From Clostridium pascui (lineage in GTDB: Bacteria; Bacillota; Clostridia; Clostridiales; Clostridiaceae), in assembly GCF_016908015.1 (NCBI RefSeq), contig NZ_JAFBDB010000005.1, positions 291,831 through 355,830 on the forward strand: a stretch of 64,000 nt of DNA, given 5' to 3'. A program made the position numbers and the translations under genes. The notes below the pieces were generated by a model, which was not told where the DNA came from, did no database searches, and saw only the letters and a program-made list of their open reading frames with translations. Numbering within the stretch: the first letter of the stretch is position 1; each line of letters opens with the position of its first letter. Of the stretch, positions 54,882 through 64,000 are shown piece after piece.

Positions 54882-56162
54882 TTAATCCAAATTTTCTAGA
54901 GCTTGATTAAAGTCCTTTATAATATCTTCAATATCTTCAATTCCTACAGAAACTCTTATCAAGTCTGATGTAACTCCTGAAGCCAACTGTTCTTCTTCAT
55001 TAAGCTGTCTATGAGTTGTACTAGCTGGATGAATTACTGATGTTCGTGCATCCCCTAAATGCACAACTAAAGCTGCCAATTTCAAATTTCTAATGAACTG
55101 TTTTCCTCCTTCAACTCCACCTTTTATTCCAAAGGTTAAAATACCACTAGCACCTTTAGGTAAATATTTCTTAGCTAAGTTATAGCTAGCATGACTTTCA
55201 AGTAAAGGATAACTTACCCAACTAACCTTTTCATGATTTTCTAGGTACTGTCCCAATTTTAAAGCATTATAGCTGTGCCTTTCCATTCTTAAATGAAGTG
55301 TTTCAACCCCTAGATTGAACAAAAATGCATTAAAAGGACTTGTGCACGCCCCAAAATCTCTTAATAGCTGAACACGTGCTTTTACTATATATGCCGCATT
55401 TTTAAAAGTTTCAACATATTTAATTCCGTGGTAACTTGGATCTGGTTCTGTAAACTCAGGATATTTTCTATTTTCCCAGTTAAAATTTCCTCCATCTACA
55501 ATGATTCCCCCTATACTAGTTGCATGGCCGTCAATATATTTTGTTGTAGAATGAATAACTATATTTGCTCCATGCTCAAGTGGATTACATAAATATGGTG
55601 TTGCTAAGGTATTGTCCACAATAAATGGCACTTCTTTTTTCTTTGCAACTGTTGCAAATTTTTCAAAGTCTAATATATTTAATCCCGGATTTCCTATTGT
55701 TTCTCCAAAGATTGCCCTAGTACTATCCTTAAAACAGGTTAATATTTCCTCTTCACTAGCATCCGGATTAACAAAAGTTACATTGATTCCAAACTTTTTT
55801 AAAGTTGTTGATAACAGTGAGAAGGTTCCTCCATAAAGAGTTGAGGCTGCTACAATATGCTCACCGTTTTTACAAATATTTAATATAGATAGGGCAGTTG
55901 CAGTTTGTCCTGAAGATACTGCAAGAGCTCCAACGCCACCTTCTAGTTCATTAACCTTTTCTTCAAAGGCGGCTACGGTTGGATTACTTATTCTTGAGTA
56001 CATATGTCCTTCTGCTTTCAAATCAAATAATGCTGCTACTTCATCTGGATCATCGTATTTATATGTTGTACTTTGATAAATCGGTAAAATCCTTGGTTCT
56101 CCTGAATTAGGCTTATATCCTCCTTGAACACATATTGTCCCCTTGTTAAAATTATTTTTCAT
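54882..56162 (-). CDS. metY: O-acetylhomoserine aminocarboxypropyltransferase (sulfhydrylase)
   Basis: A 426-residue PLP enzyme that turns O-acetylhomoserine and sulfide into homocysteine. N-terminal TICVQGGYKPNSGEPR and IYQSTTYKYDDPDEVAAL are typical. The PLP lysine is in IHSTTKYIDGHATSIGG, and LVVHLGDARTSVIHPASTTH is the C-terminal substrate loop. The length and long insert distinguish it from MetB/MetC. It is the first gene behind the SAM-I riboswitch and is followed by metA. Confidence 0.95.
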   Translation of the reverse strand: MKNNFNKGTICVQGGYKPNSGEPRILPIYQSTTYKYDDPDEVAALFDLKAEGHMYSRISNPTVAAFEEKVNELEGGVGALAVSSGQTATALSILNICKNGEHIVAASTLYGGTFSLLSTTLKKFGINVTFVNPDASEEEILTCFKDSTRAIFGETIGNPGLNILDFEKFATVAKKKEVPFIVDNTLATPYLCNPLEHGANIVIHSTTKYIDGHATSIGGIIVDGGNFNWENRKYPEFTEPDPSYHGIKYVETFKNAAYIVKARVQLLRDFGACTSPFNAFLFNLGVETLHLRMERHSYNALKLGQYLENHEKVSWVSYPLLESHASYNLAKKYLPKGASGILTFGIKGGVEGGKQFIRNLKLAALVVHLGDARTSVIHPASTTHRQLNEEEQLASGVTSDLIRVSVGIEDIEDIIKDFNQALENLD

Positions 56163-56199
56163 TATGTTTCCCCCTTAAATTTATTTATATAAAAATAAA

Positions 56200-56232
56200 A
56201 AACCGCTTTAATCTTACGATAAAAAGCGGTTA
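56200..56232 (-). terminator. Terminator of the SAM-I riboswitch
   Basis: AACCGCTTT / AAAGCGGTT stem followed on the minus strand by TTTTTATTTTTA, 35 bases before metY. Confidence 0.88.
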
Positions 56233-56277
56233 TGTATAGCCATACAATAGACTATTAATTTAGATAGTCTACTCCTC

Positions 56278-56392
56278 TTCTTATCTTTCAGGATATTTCC
56301 TGTAGGAATTAGCACATTTCCAGTTTAACGTTTTAAACTAGCTGTTGCTGGGTTTCATCGGGCCAGTCCCTCAACCACTCTTGATAAGATTA
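56278..56392 (-). ncRNA. SAM-I riboswitch (S-box) controlling metY-metA
   Basis: The minus strand reads CTTATCAAGAGTGGTTGAGG, then GACTGGCCCGATGAAACCCA and GCAACAGCT, then AATGTGCTAATTCC and GAAAGATAAG. These are the conserved S-box elements with a closing P1. SAM binding should promote the following terminator. The gap to the next MCP gene end (56393-56527) has no other feature. Confidence 0.96.
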
Positions 56393-56527
56393 ATTTTTTA
56401 TTTAATTTTAAATTAATTTAACATATAAATTTATAATATGTCAAGCATTTTTTACTTTATATATCATTTAAACCAACATTTTCATCAACCCTATTTGTAA
56501 TTTTTACAATATATTACTTCAAGTTTC

Positions 56528-58246
56528 CTAAATCCTAAACCTTTGAACTATTTCATTTAATCTTTGAGCAAGTTCTGCTTGACTTTGTGCTGTTATTGCT
56601 ACTTGTTCTACGGCTTTTGTGTTTTCATCCATACTTATTTTTATTGTTTCTGCTTCTGCACTTGATTTTTGTGAAGCCTGGGCCATATTTAGTACTGCTT
56701 CACTAACTTGCTCTACTGTAGCAGTAATTTCTTCTGCCATAGCTGCAATTTCTTCAGACATTTTGCTTACAAAATCCGAGTCATTATAATATTGATCACC
56801 AGTTTGTCCATAGGCATCAAATTGCTCCTGTACCTGTTTATTAATAAATTCTAATATATCGCTGCCTGTATCAATACTACTTTTAAATGCCTGCTGAACT
56901 TTAGAAATAGTATCTTGAATATTTATTACCGCTTGTGCTGATTGCTCTGCAAGTTTTCTTACTTCTTCTGCTACCACTGCAAAACCCCTTCCTTGTTCTC
57001 CAGCTCTTGCTGCTTCTATAGCCGCATTTAACGCAAGAAGATTAGTTTGTCCTGCTATACTGCCTATAGTATCTGCCATAACTTTTATGCTATCTACTAC
57101 CTTTCCATCTTCTATAGCCTTCAGCATATTCTTTTGTTTTTCAATATATATTCTTCGAGTTTCCTCTATAGCTTGCTGGCTTTTATTTTTAACCTCTTTA
57201 GCTCTTTCTTTAAAGTTATTTGCATTACTGCTTCCTTCCATAGCTTTAGAAGAAAGTACATTAATACTTGAATCTACTTCTTGTGCAGATGCACTTATTT
57301 GCTGTGATGTAGCACTAGACTCCTGCATAACTGCAGCAATATTATCTACTGCTTCATCAATAGTTTCTGCCTTTGTTGCTAATTCCTCAACAGTAGAGGA
57401 AAGTTCTTCAGAAGATGCACTTATATCCTGTGAGTTTTCCATAATTACTTTTACTAAGTTGCTTACATTTTCCTGTGCTATATTTAAAGCTACACCTGTT
57501 TGTCCAAATTCATCTTTTCTTGTAATATCAATTGACTCTGTTAAATCATAGTTTGACAGCCTCTGTGCTAAATCCTTTATTTTATTCAATGGATTCATTA
57601 TATTTTTTACTAATATATATGCCATAAAAGTTATTATTAAAAATGCTATTAGTGTATAAATTAAAGTGGTGTTTCTAACTTTGTTGAATTGAGCTATATT
57701 ATTTATGTTATCTTGCTTTGCTAGACTTTCATTTATTTGAACACATTTTTTTATATTTTCAAACATACTATCCGTTATTGGTGATACAGTTGAATTATAT
57801 AGTTTAATTGCTTCATCATAGTTATTAACTTTCACAAGTTCTATAACTTTACCTCTTGCTTCCCTATACTTTTCTAAATCATTTTTATAGTCAGCATATG
57901 CTCTTTCTTCTTCCTGTGATACTTCAGGTAAAGCTTGATATTCTTGTTCTAATAGCATATCTTCATTTGTTAAATTATCTATAGTTCTTATATATTCATT
58001 TAATTTTGATCTATCTCTTTCATAAACAATTCTAAGCATATTAGCTCTAATTTCATTTAGATTGCCCTTTGTCTCCTCTAAATTTTTGATAGATATTAAA
58101 TTATTACTATACATATCATTTGCGCTTTTACTTATTTTTGCAGAACTAAATACTCCTTGTGCCCCAATTAAAAGTATGAAAATACATATTATTATAAATA
58201 CTATATTAAGTTTTTTCTTTACACCTAAATTATTGAAAAATTTCAT
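56528..58246 (-). CDS. Methyl-accepting chemotaxis protein under a cobalamin riboswitch
   Basis: A 572-residue chemoreceptor. Helix 1 spans about 13-33, a 4-helix-bundle sensor 35-190, helix 2 about 193-213 and HAMP 213-265 ([20 protein letters not shown]). The signalling hairpin is [20 protein letters not shown] with [28 protein letters not shown] precedes the ATG. Its leader carries a cobalamin riboswitch and terminator, so expression should rise when B12 is scarce. The sensor might detect a corrinoid, cobalt or an amino acid (inference). Confidence 0.92.
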   Translation of the reverse strand: MKFFNNLGVKKKLNIVFIIICIFILLIGAQGVFSSAKISKSANDMYSNNLISIKNLEETKGNLNEIRANMLRIVYERDRSKLNEYIRTIDNLTNEDMLLEQEYQALPEVSQEEERAYADYKNDLEKYREARGKVIELVKVNNYDEAIKLYNSTVSPITDSMFENIKKCVQINESLAKQDNINNIAQFNKVRNTTLIYTLIAFLIITFMAYILVKNIMNPLNKIKDLAQRLSNYDLTESIDITRKDEFGQTGVALNIAQENVSNLVKVIMENSQDISASSEELSSTVEELATKAETIDEAVDNIAAVMQESSATSQQISASAQEVDSSINVLSSKAMEGSSNANNFKERAKEVKNKSQQAIEETRRIYIEKQKNMLKAIEDGKVVDSIKVMADTIGSIAGQTNLLALNAAIEAARAGEQGRGFAVVAEEVRKLAEQSAQAVINIQDTISKVQQAFKSSIDTGSDILEFINKQVQEQFDAYGQTGDQYYNDSDFVSKMSEEIAAMAEEITATVEQVSEAVLNMAQASQKSSAEAETIKISMDENTKAVEQVAITAQSQAELAQRLNEIVQRFRI

Positions 58247-58296
58247 TTTATTGCTCTCCCTTTTTTTGAAAATCTTAACTTTAAAAATCCTATGAC

Positions 58297-58331
58297 AAAT
58301 AGCCCTTTAACTAATCGTTAAATGGCTATTT
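58297..58331. terminator. Terminator of cobalamin riboswitch 3
   Basis: AAATAGCCATTTAAC / GTTAAAGGGCTATTT (one G-T pair, one mismatch) lies between the aptamer and the MCP start codon. Confidence 0.8.
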
Positions 58332-58397
58332 ATTGAAAATCTACATAAATCATTTCAATCCCCTCCCTCTATGTCTCGTAGAGTTTTTGGCAACTTA

Positions 58398-58560
58398 AAA
58401 TAGGCAGTATTCTGACTTGAGCGTCAATGTTTTTTCACCCTTCCCAGAGCTATCCAGTGGCATATTGAAAAAACTATTCTCTTACAGCGGCGATACCATG
58501 TGGGACTTTCACCCAGCTTCTCTTTTGCTCAACAAATAACTTATTTATTGAACCTATTTT
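58398..58560 (-). ncRNA. Cobalamin riboswitch 3 (upstream of an MCP gene)
   Basis: The minus strand reads AAAATAGG (P1), GCTGGGTGAAAGTCCCAC, TATCGCCGCTGTAAGAGAAT, the B12 box ATGCCACTGG, CTGGGAAGGG, and AAGTCAGAATACTGCC closing with CCTATTTT. All core elements are in order. The remaining gap 58561-58840 toward serC is AT-rich with no gene, and should contain the promoter. Confidence 0.93.
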
Positions 58561-58840
58561 AAAATTATTCAATTAATTATTTAAAGCTATCATCTTTCAA
58601 CCTTAAGATCAATACATAATTTATTGCTTATCAAACTAATGCTATATTTATAAATAGCGCTTATTAGTCTTTTATAGCATATTTTATTATTTCCTTATAA
58701 GTTTAACCTTATTTATGTAATATTTCAACATTTTCCCGTAATATTTTTAATGAATTCTACAATTTGTCACAAATATTATTAAATCATCTAAGCTTATTTG
58801 TATACAATAATGGCTTGAAACAAATGATAATTTTATCTTA

Positions 58841-58872
58841 AAAAGCTAGCCGTTATGTAACGACTAGCTTTT
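58841..58872. terminator. Terminator of serC
   Basis: AAAAGCTAG-CGTT / AACG-CTAGCTTTT stem (one mismatch) lies about 60 bases after the serC stop. Confidence 0.8.
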
Positions 58873-58934
58873 AGCATTTAAATATTCGTTTATATTATGA
58901 AAGTACAAATTTTAATTTGTAACTTACATATAAC

Positions 58935-60020
58935 TTATTTCTTATTCTCTTGTTCAAATTTTTTCATAAATTCGACTAAAGCTTTTACACCTTCTATTGG
59001 CATAGCATTGTATATACTTGCTCTCATTCCCCCAACAGTTCTATGTCCCTTCAAATTTTCAAATCCAGCTGCTTTAGCTTCTTTTACAAACTTAGCATCT
59101 AATTCATCTGATCCAGTTATAAAAGGTACATTCATTAAAGAACGATCCTTCTTTACAACCGTTCCCTTAAACATACTGCTTGAATCAAGATATTCATAAA
59201 GTATTGCAGCCTTTTCTTCATTAATTTTCTTCATTGCTTCTAGTCCACCTTTATTTTGAAGCCATTTAAATACTTTACCACACATATATATTCCATATGC
59301 TGGTGGAGTATTATATAATGAATTATTATCTGCATGAGTTTTGTATTTTAACATAGTTGGGGTTCCTGGTAGTACATCCTCAGTAATTAAATCCTCACGA
59401 ATTATTACTATAACAACTCCAGCTGGCCCTATGTTCTTTTGAGCTCCTGCAAATATAAGACCATATTTAGTTACATCTATTGGTTCAGATAAAATATCTG
59501 AGGACATATCTGCAACTAGTATCTTATCTCCTGCATCTGGCAATTCATTATATTTAGTTCCATAAATCGTATTGTTATGACATATATACACATAATCTGC
59601 ATCATCAGAAATCTTTAACTCTTTTAAATCAGGTATATATGAGTAATTCTTATCTTCTGAAGAAGCTATAAGATTAACCTTTCCATATATTTTTGCTTCT
59701 AACATAGCCCTTTTGGCCCATTGCCCTGTATTAATGTAGTCTGCAACTTTATTTTTCATCAAATTCATTGGAACCATTGCAAATTGCTGGTGTCCTCCTC
59801 CCTGAAGAAACAATACTTTATAATTATCAGGTATGTTTATTAGATCCCTCAAAGACTTTTCAGCATCTCCGATAATCTTTTCAAAAGCCTTAGAACGATG
59901 ACTCATCTCCATAACTGACATTCCAGTACCATTATAATCTAACATTTCCTCTGCTGCTTCTTTAAGTACTTCCTCTGGTAATACAGCCGGACCTGCAGAA
60001 AAATTATATACTCTTGACAT
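58935..60020 (-). CDS. serC: Phosphoserine aminotransferase
   Basis: A 361-residue PLP enzyme converting 3-phosphohydroxypyruvate and glutamate to phosphoserine. The start is SRVYNFSAGPAVLPEEVLKE; the PLP lysine is in FAGAQKNIGPAGVVIVI; the phosphate site includes MEMSHRSKAFEKI and GGHQQFAMVPMN. The ending KGHRTVGGMRASIYNAMPIE is typical. ATG follows GGGGGG. serA, usually adjacent in clostridia, is not present here. Confidence 0.96.
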   Translation of the reverse strand: MSRVYNFSAGPAVLPEEVLKEAAEEMLDYNGTGMSVMEMSHRSKAFEKIIGDAEKSLRDLINIPDNYKVLFLQGGGHQQFAMVPMNLMKNKVADYINTGQWAKRAMLEAKIYGKVNLIASSEDKNYSYIPDLKELKISDDADYVYICHNNTIYGTKYNELPDAGDKILVADMSSDILSEPIDVTKYGLIFAGAQKNIGPAGVVIVIIREDLITEDVLPGTPTMLKYKTHADNNSLYNTPPAYGIYMCGKVFKWLQNKGGLEAMKKINEEKAAILYEYLDSSSMFKGTVVKKDRSLMNVPFITGSDELDAKFVKEAKAAGFENLKGHRTVGGMRASIYNAMPIEGVKALVEFMKKFEQENKK

Positions 60021-60203
60021 AAAAAGCCCCCCTTTGTTTTGTACACCTTGTTTTATATATTATAGTATAAAATTCATATTATGTACTACTGTAAATATAT
60101 ATATTATTAAATTTATTTATATTAAAGCAGAACAACCTCATTATCAACATTATTCCAAGTATAAGGTTTTATTGTCATAATGGAAATATCAGGGGGAGAT
60201 TTT

Positions 60204-60701
60204 ATGGAAAGATTAACTATTGGCCAAATGGCTCAGCTAAATAGCATATCAGAACAAACTCTGCGATTATATGATAAGATTGGTTTATTAAAACCAGATA
60301 CTATAAATAATGGAAATGGGTATCGATATTATAATATTAAGCAAAATCTTGTTTCTGATAACTTACCTCAAATTTATTTTTGTAATGTGGGAACCATACT
60401 ACGTAAAAATAATTTAGAAGAAAGACGTTTTTTCTCTAGTGAAGTTTTTGTATTTGTCGATAAGAACTCTGTAAAAAAAGAACTTACATTAGAAATTCCT
60501 GCTAACACTTATTTATGTATTTATTGTAATGAATTTAATAAAGAAAAAGATTATATTAACCGACTTTTAGATGCTGTTAAAAAAAATGGATATACCATTA
60601 TTGGAGATTACATTTGTGAAGTTTTAACTGAACTACCTATTTTTGAGCATAATGAGCGTGGTATGTTTTTACGTCTGCAAGTCCCTATAAAATATAGTTA
60701 A
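60204..60701 (+). CDS. Shortened MerR-type regulator with effector-binding domain
   Basis: A 165-residue protein. Residues 1-48 are a MerR winged-helix start (ERLTIGQMAQLNSISEQTLR, KIGLLKP, GNGYRYYNIKQN). The sequence then jumps directly to what looks like a GyrI-like effector domain (NVGTILRKNNLEE through FLRLQVPIKYS). The second half of the HTH and the dimerisation coiled coil, about 60-70 residues in normal relatives, are missing in frame. It may be a degenerate or re-purposed regulator. The ATG at 60204, behind GGGGGAG, is preferred to 60180. It precedes the diaminopentanoate dehydrogenase gene. Confidence 0.75.
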   Translation: MERLTIGQMAQLNSISEQTLRLYDKIGLLKPDTINNGNGYRYYNIKQNLVSDNLPQIYFCNVGTILRKNNLEERRFFSSEVFVFVDKNSVKKELTLEIPANTYLCIYCNEFNKEKDYINRLLDAVKKNGYTIIGDYICEVLTELPIFEHNERGMFLRLQVPIKYS

Positions 60702-60794
60702 ACTTATAACAAATCATATTTGACTTTATACTTACTATAACCTCTATAATTAAACTATGATAATTATAATTTAAGAATGGAAGGGGTTATTTGT

Positions 60795-61829
60795 ATGTTT
60801 AAGGAAAAAGTTCGTGTTGTTCAGTACGGATGTGGAAAGATGTCTAAATACACTCTTCGTTATCTATATGAAAACGGAGCCGAAATTGTTGGAGCAATTG
60901 ATATAAATCCTTCTGTTGTTGGTATGGATGTTGGTGACTTGGCAGAACTTGGTGTAAAGCTTGGCGTACCTATTAGAAATGACGCTGATGCTGTACTTGA
61001 CGAATGTGATGCTGACATTGCAATCGTTACTTTGTTTAGTTTTATGACTGATGTTTATCCTCACTTTAAAAAAATTGTAAGTCGAGGTATTAATGTAATT
61101 ACTACTTGCGAAGAAGCAATTTATCCTTGGACAACATCCTCAGCAATCACTAATAAACTAGATGCTCTTGCTAAAAAATATGATTGTACTATTGCAGGCT
61201 CTGGTATGCAGGATATTTTCTGGATAAACATGATTGCATGTGTTGCAAGCGGTGTAAATAAGATTGAAAAAATACAAGGGGCTGTTAGCTACAATGTTGA
61301 AGATTACGGTCTTGCACTTGCAAAGGCCCATGGAGTGGGTTTAACACCTGAGGAATTCGAAATACAAATAGCTCATCCCGAAACATTAGAACCTTCATAT
61401 GTTTGGAATTCCAACGAAGCAATTTGCTCTAAGATGGGTTGGACAATTAAATCACAAACTCAAAAATGTGTTCCATATTTTTATGATACGGATTTATATT
61501 CATCTACACTTGCTACAATCATTCCAAAAGGTAAATGTATTGGTATGAGTGCAGTTGTTACTACTGAAACTTTCCAAGGTCCTATCATTGAAACACAATG
61601 TATTGGAAAAGTTTATGGCCCTGATGATGGCGATATGTGCGATTGGAAATTTACTGGTGAGCCTGATACAGTATTTTATGTAAAAAAGCCAGCAACAGTT
61701 GAACATACATGTGCAACAATTGTAAATCGTATTCCTACTGTTATCAATTCACCATCAGGTTACTATACTGTAGAAAAAATGGAAAATATTGAGTATACGT
61801 CCTATCCAATGCAATTTTATATTGAGTAA
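60795..61829 (+). CDS. ord: 2,4-diaminopentanoate dehydrogenase-like oxidoreductase
   Basis: A 344-residue enzyme with a dihydrodipicolinate-reductase-like Rossmann domain. The start [20 protein letters not shown] holds the nucleotide loop, and [17 protein letters not shown] is typical of the DAPDH family. [16 protein letters not shown] and [13 protein letters not shown] are further family motifs. In ornithine-fermenting clostridia Ord oxidises (2R,4S)-2,4-diaminopentanoate. None of the ort, ora or orr genes stands beside it, so the substrate could differ. The ATG at 60795, 8 bases after AAGGGG, is used. Confidence 0.87.
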   Translation: MFKEKVRVVQYGCGKMSKYTLRYLYENGAEIVGAIDINPSVVGMDVGDLAELGVKLGVPIRNDADAVLDECDADIAIVTLFSFMTDVYPHFKKIVSRGINVITTCEEAIYPWTTSSAITNKLDALAKKYDCTIAGSGMQDIFWINMIACVASGVNKIEKIQGAVSYNVEDYGLALAKAHGVGLTPEEFEIQIAHPETLEPSYVWNSNEAICSKMGWTIKSQTQKCVPYFYDTDLYSSTLATIIPKGKCIGMSAVVTTETFQGPIIETQCIGKVYGPDDGDMCDWKFTGEPDTVFYVKKPATVEHTCATIVNRIPTVINSPSGYYTVEKMENIEYTSYPMQFYIE

Positions 61830-61837
61830 ATAAATAA

Positions 61838-61861
61838 GCTAGCCATGTATATGTGGCTAGC
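61838..61861 (+). terminator. Terminator of the diaminopentanoate dehydrogenase gene
   Basis: GCTAGCCAT-GTAT-ATGTGGCTAGC followed by CTTTAATTTTT directly after the stop. Confidence 0.85.
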
Positions 61862-61968
61862 CTTTAATTTTTAAATATGATTACACTCACGAAGATTCTA
61901 TGCTCTTGTCACTTCTTCTGCACTCTACTATAATATATAATGAAACAACCCTAGGAGGAATTTTAAAT

Positions 61969-62583
61969 ATGAAAATGATATTTTTTGATACAGAAACAAC
62001 AGGTTTAAGACCAGGCAGCATATGTCAGCTCAGCTATATTCTTGTTGACACTGACTTAAAGCCAACAAAAACCACTGGCAGAAATATTTTCTTCACCGTT
62101 GAATATGTGGAGCCAAGTGCAGAAAAAGTTCATGGATTTAGCGTTGAAAAATTATATAAATTAAGTAATGGTAGATATTTTGAAGATTGCCTAGAAGAAT
62201 TTCTATTAGACTTTCAAACTGCAGATGTTATCATAGGTCATAATGTCAGTTTTGATATAAAGTTTCTAACCTCTGAGCTGGAGGGTTGTGGAGAAGACTT
62301 CAATTGCAAACATATATTTTGTACTATGAATTATTATAAAAATATATGTAACCTTAAAAACAGTCATAATGACATTAAAGCACCTAAACTCGAAGAGGCT
62401 ATTAAGTTTCTTAATATAGAACACTCCCATATAGATGTCTTAAGCAAAAAACTTTTTGATGATACAGCAAACTTTCATGATGCTAGATTTGATACCACAG
62501 CCACTTATTTGTTAGTTACAGAAGGAATAAAAAAAGGATACATTCCTCCAAGATATTTTACTAATATGGTTAATAGTATTTAA
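61969..62583 (+). CDS. DnaQ-like (DEDDh) 3'-5' exonuclease
   Basis: A 204-residue exonuclease domain protein. Exo I is FFDTETTGLRPGS, Exo II IIGHNVSFDIKFL and Exo III FHDARFDTTATYLL with the His of DEDDh. It is not fused to a polymerase or helicase. The role could be proofreading, RNA trimming (RNase T-like) or repair. The ATG at 61969 is preceded by AGGAGG; the longer frame from 61900 is not supported. Confidence 0.9.
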   Translation: MKMIFFDTETTGLRPGSICQLSYILVDTDLKPTKTTGRNIFFTVEYVEPSAEKVHGFSVEKLYKLSNGRYFEDCLEEFLLDFQTADVIIGHNVSFDIKFLTSELEGCGEDFNCKHIFCTMNYYKNICNLKNSHNDIKAPKLEEAIKFLNIEHSHIDVLSKKLFDDTANFHDARFDTTATYLLVTEGIKKGYIPPRYFTNMVNSI

Positions 62584-62616
62584 ATTATTATACTCTTTTA
62601 TTAATTTTAAAGTATA

Positions 62617-62644
62617 AGGCAAGTTTTCGTTATGGTGCTTGCCT
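62617..62644 (+). terminator. Terminator after the exonuclease gene
   Basis: AGGCAAG / CTTGCCT stem with a 14-nt loop, 34 bases after the stop. No clear T-tract follows. Confidence 0.5.
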
Positions 62645-62809
62645 CGTATCTATAGTGAAATCTCATGAGGAATTTTTCCATATAAATTTTATTTATTATT
62701 TCACCACTCCTAGCTCATTATATAATACGTGAAGAAAAGAATGAACTTCTTTTCCTAAGTAAGTATCCTGTACAACTTTTAAGCATCATACTAATTATCT
62801 CTTTCTTTT

Positions 62810-63253
62810 TTATAAATCTATTTTTAAATAAACCATATCCGTTAATTGTACACCATCTTCAAAAATCGGGTACTTGTAGTTATCAATAAAAAAGTTTTTA
62901 ACTCTATGTGAAATTTTAAATCCACACCCTTCATAAAATAGAATTGTAGCAGGGCTATCACCTGTGCCAACAAACATAGTCTTACATTTATTCTTATAGC
63001 ACTCAAAAATATATTTTACAAGTGTTCTTGCGTAGCCTTGTCCTTGGTATCTTTCATATGTAGCTAAATTCTTTATCTCATATATATCAGCATCTTCTTG
63101 CGTTACCACACAGATACTTCTTAAATCATCATCATATAAAGCAAACATGTCCCCTTGCTCTAAATACTTATCAATCATATCTTCATCTTCATCTGCTAAT
63201 AATAATAAATCAAGAAATTGTTTCTTGTTTTCCAGAATTATTCTTATTTCCAT
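62810..63253 (-). CDS. GNAT family N-acetyltransferase
   Basis: A 147-residue GNAT protein. Acetyl-CoA motif A is IKNLATYERYQGQGYARTLV (the QGQGYA pyrophosphate loop). Later strands include FVGTGDSPATILFYEGCGF and the end FEDGVQLTDMVYLKIDL. The substrate is unknown. The ATG at 63253 lies 8 bases after AAGGAG; the ATG at 63259 is too close to it. Confidence 0.88.
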   Translation of the reverse strand: MEIRIILENKKQFLDLLLLADEDEDMIDKYLEQGDMFALYDDDLRSICVVTQEDADIYEIKNLATYERYQGQGYARTLVKYIFECYKNKCKTMFVGTGDSPATILFYEGCGFKISHRVKNFFIDNYKYPIFEDGVQLTDMVYLKIDL

Positions 63254-63410
63254 TCTCATATCTCCTTGCTAAAAGTCTTTTTACAAAAACCTCTATCTAT
63301 CTCTTAATTAATAATATAGCAGAACTTAGTGGATTTCAAATTACCTCTATATTTATAGTTTCTTTTATAATCTTTTTACTAATTTTTCTATCTTCGCTTG
63401 TTTAAATTAA

Positions 63411-63443
63411 AAAACCTTGTACTTATGTTAAGCACAAGGTTTT
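63411..63443. terminator. Terminator, probably of the etfA operon
   Basis: AAAACCTTGT / ACAAGGTTTT with a 13-nt loop and T-runs on both strands lies 100 bases after the etfA stop. Confidence 0.7.
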
Positions 63444-63544
63444 TTAACACTGAAAACCCAAATTAAAATGCTTTGAGTTAAAATATTTATTTATGAAAAC
63501 TATGGATTTCTCACTCTTATTGACCCAATTATATATTATAAATG

Positions 63545-64000
63545 CTAGTTTTTAGCTTCCTTTATTTGAGCTATTAGTTCAGGAACAACTTTCTTGAAGT
63601 CTCCTACTAATGCTATATCCGCTATCTGCATGATCGGAGCGCTTTCATCTCTGTTTATAGCTATTATAAAGTCAGAATCCTGCATACCAGCTAAATGCTG
63701 AATAGCTCCGGAAATACCTACTGCAATGTAGATCTTAGGTCTAACTGTTTTACCAGTCTGTCCTACTTGGTAAGCTTTATCTATCCAAGCGTTATCTATA
63801 GCAGCACGGGATCCTCCTATGCTTCCTTCTAATACATCAGCTAATTCTTCAAGTAATGCAAAGTTTTCTTTTGCTCCTACTCCTCTACCACCAGATACGA
63901 TGAATTCAGCTTCAGTTATATCAGCTACACTCTTAGCTAATTTAACAACTTCTTCAGTCTTAGTTCTGATGTCAGATTCTTTTACGTCCATAGCTATTGT
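63545..64000 (-). CDS. etfA: Electron transfer flavoprotein alpha subunit, C-terminal part
   Basis: The last 151 codons of etfA; the frame stays open to the window edge. The FAD-binding domain is complete: [55 protein letters not shown] and an [17 protein letters not shown] ending. In clostridia EtfAB pairs with acyl-CoA dehydrogenases, often in the bcd/crt/hbd butyryl cluster or bifurcating complexes. The neighbours beyond the window would tell which. Confidence 0.96.
   Translation of the reverse strand, partial: TIAMDVKESDIRTKTEEVVKLAKSVADITEAEFIVSGGRGVGAKENFALLEELADVLEGSIGGSRAAIDNAWIDKAYQVGQTGKTVRPKIYIAVGISGAIQHLAGMQDSDFIIAINRDESAPIMQIADIALVGDFKKVVPELIAQIKEAKN

Noticed and set aside
57087..57551. 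Open frame of 154 codons opposite the B12-linked MCP
   Set aside because: Translation is Ser/Leu/Ala-rich, as expected from the antisense of an MCP coiled coil.
1..64000. CRISPR arrays, tRNA, rRNA, phage or insertion sequences
   Set aside because: No regularly spaced repeats, no tRNA cloverleaf or rRNA signatures, and no transposase, integrase or phage structural genes were seen.

Overview
This 64-kb window is AT-rich chromosomal DNA from a Firmicute, most likely a Clostridium sensu stricto species. The assignment rests on the gene content (AgrBD, VanW, DUF1847, DUF5317, CbiMQO, EtfA, an orphan 2,4-diaminopentanoate dehydrogenase), strong GGAGG ribosome binding sites, frequent TTG/GTG starts, CIRCE and Fur-type sites, and many riboswitches. 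I saw no rRNA, tRNA, CRISPR array, phage or intact insertion sequence. Most genes lie on the minus strand. Several starts below differ from the longest open frame because a Shine-Dalgarno sequence lies inside that frame.

Layout. 1-7.3 kb: the tail of a WYL regulator, a GyrI-like protein, then a c-di-GMP-I riboswitch leading into an atypical ketoacyl-ACP-synthase-III-like protein and a polytopic chemoreceptor, a three-gene envelope cluster ending in VanW, and an ion channel. 7.4-13.9 kb: a TipAS-type MerR regulator with its 19-bp-spacer promoter, an iron-sulfur-flavoprotein-like reductase behind an HTH/DUF2087/GIY-YIG-like protein, an arsRDA operon with no arsenite pump, and aroD. 13.9-21.6 kb: MATE and MFS transporters, small conserved proteins, a lone diiron-type MBL protein and a cbiMQO cobalt/nickel ECF transporter. 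21.7-31.4 kb: oleate hydratase with TetR, an MCP and TetR flanking a 44-bp perfect palindrome, MATE, YbgC, FtsH and MarR. 31.5-38.6 kb: cardiolipin synthase, HtpG with CIRCE, MalQ and a GGDEF/HD-GYP protein. 38.6-40.6 kb: an agrBD-type peptide signalling locus (agrD is very short, 44 codons) with two accessory membrane proteins but no AgrC or AgrA. 40.9-45 kb: a soluble PocR-domain chemoreceptor, a DUF4309 lipoprotein, a fosmidomycin-resistance-type MFS protein and DUF1847.

45-60 kb is a metal, B12 and methionine region. Cobalamin riboswitch 1 precedes MATE-nikABCDE. A flavodoxin follows a Fur box and a decayed feoAB. Cobalamin riboswitch 2 has no intact gene behind it. A SAM-I riboswitch controls metY-metA. 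Cobalamin riboswitch 3 sits in front of a chemoreceptor gene. The end holds serC, a shortened MerR protein, diaminopentanoate dehydrogenase, an exonuclease, a GNAT protein and the C-terminal part of etfA.

The recurring theme is ligand-sensing RNA in front of sensory or transport genes: c-di-GMP to a chemoreceptor operon, cobalamin to a chemoreceptor, and cobalamin to an exporter plus nickel/cobalt importer. These three units and the agr locus are the best candidates for undescribed biology. All calls come from reading the sequence; no database search was run.
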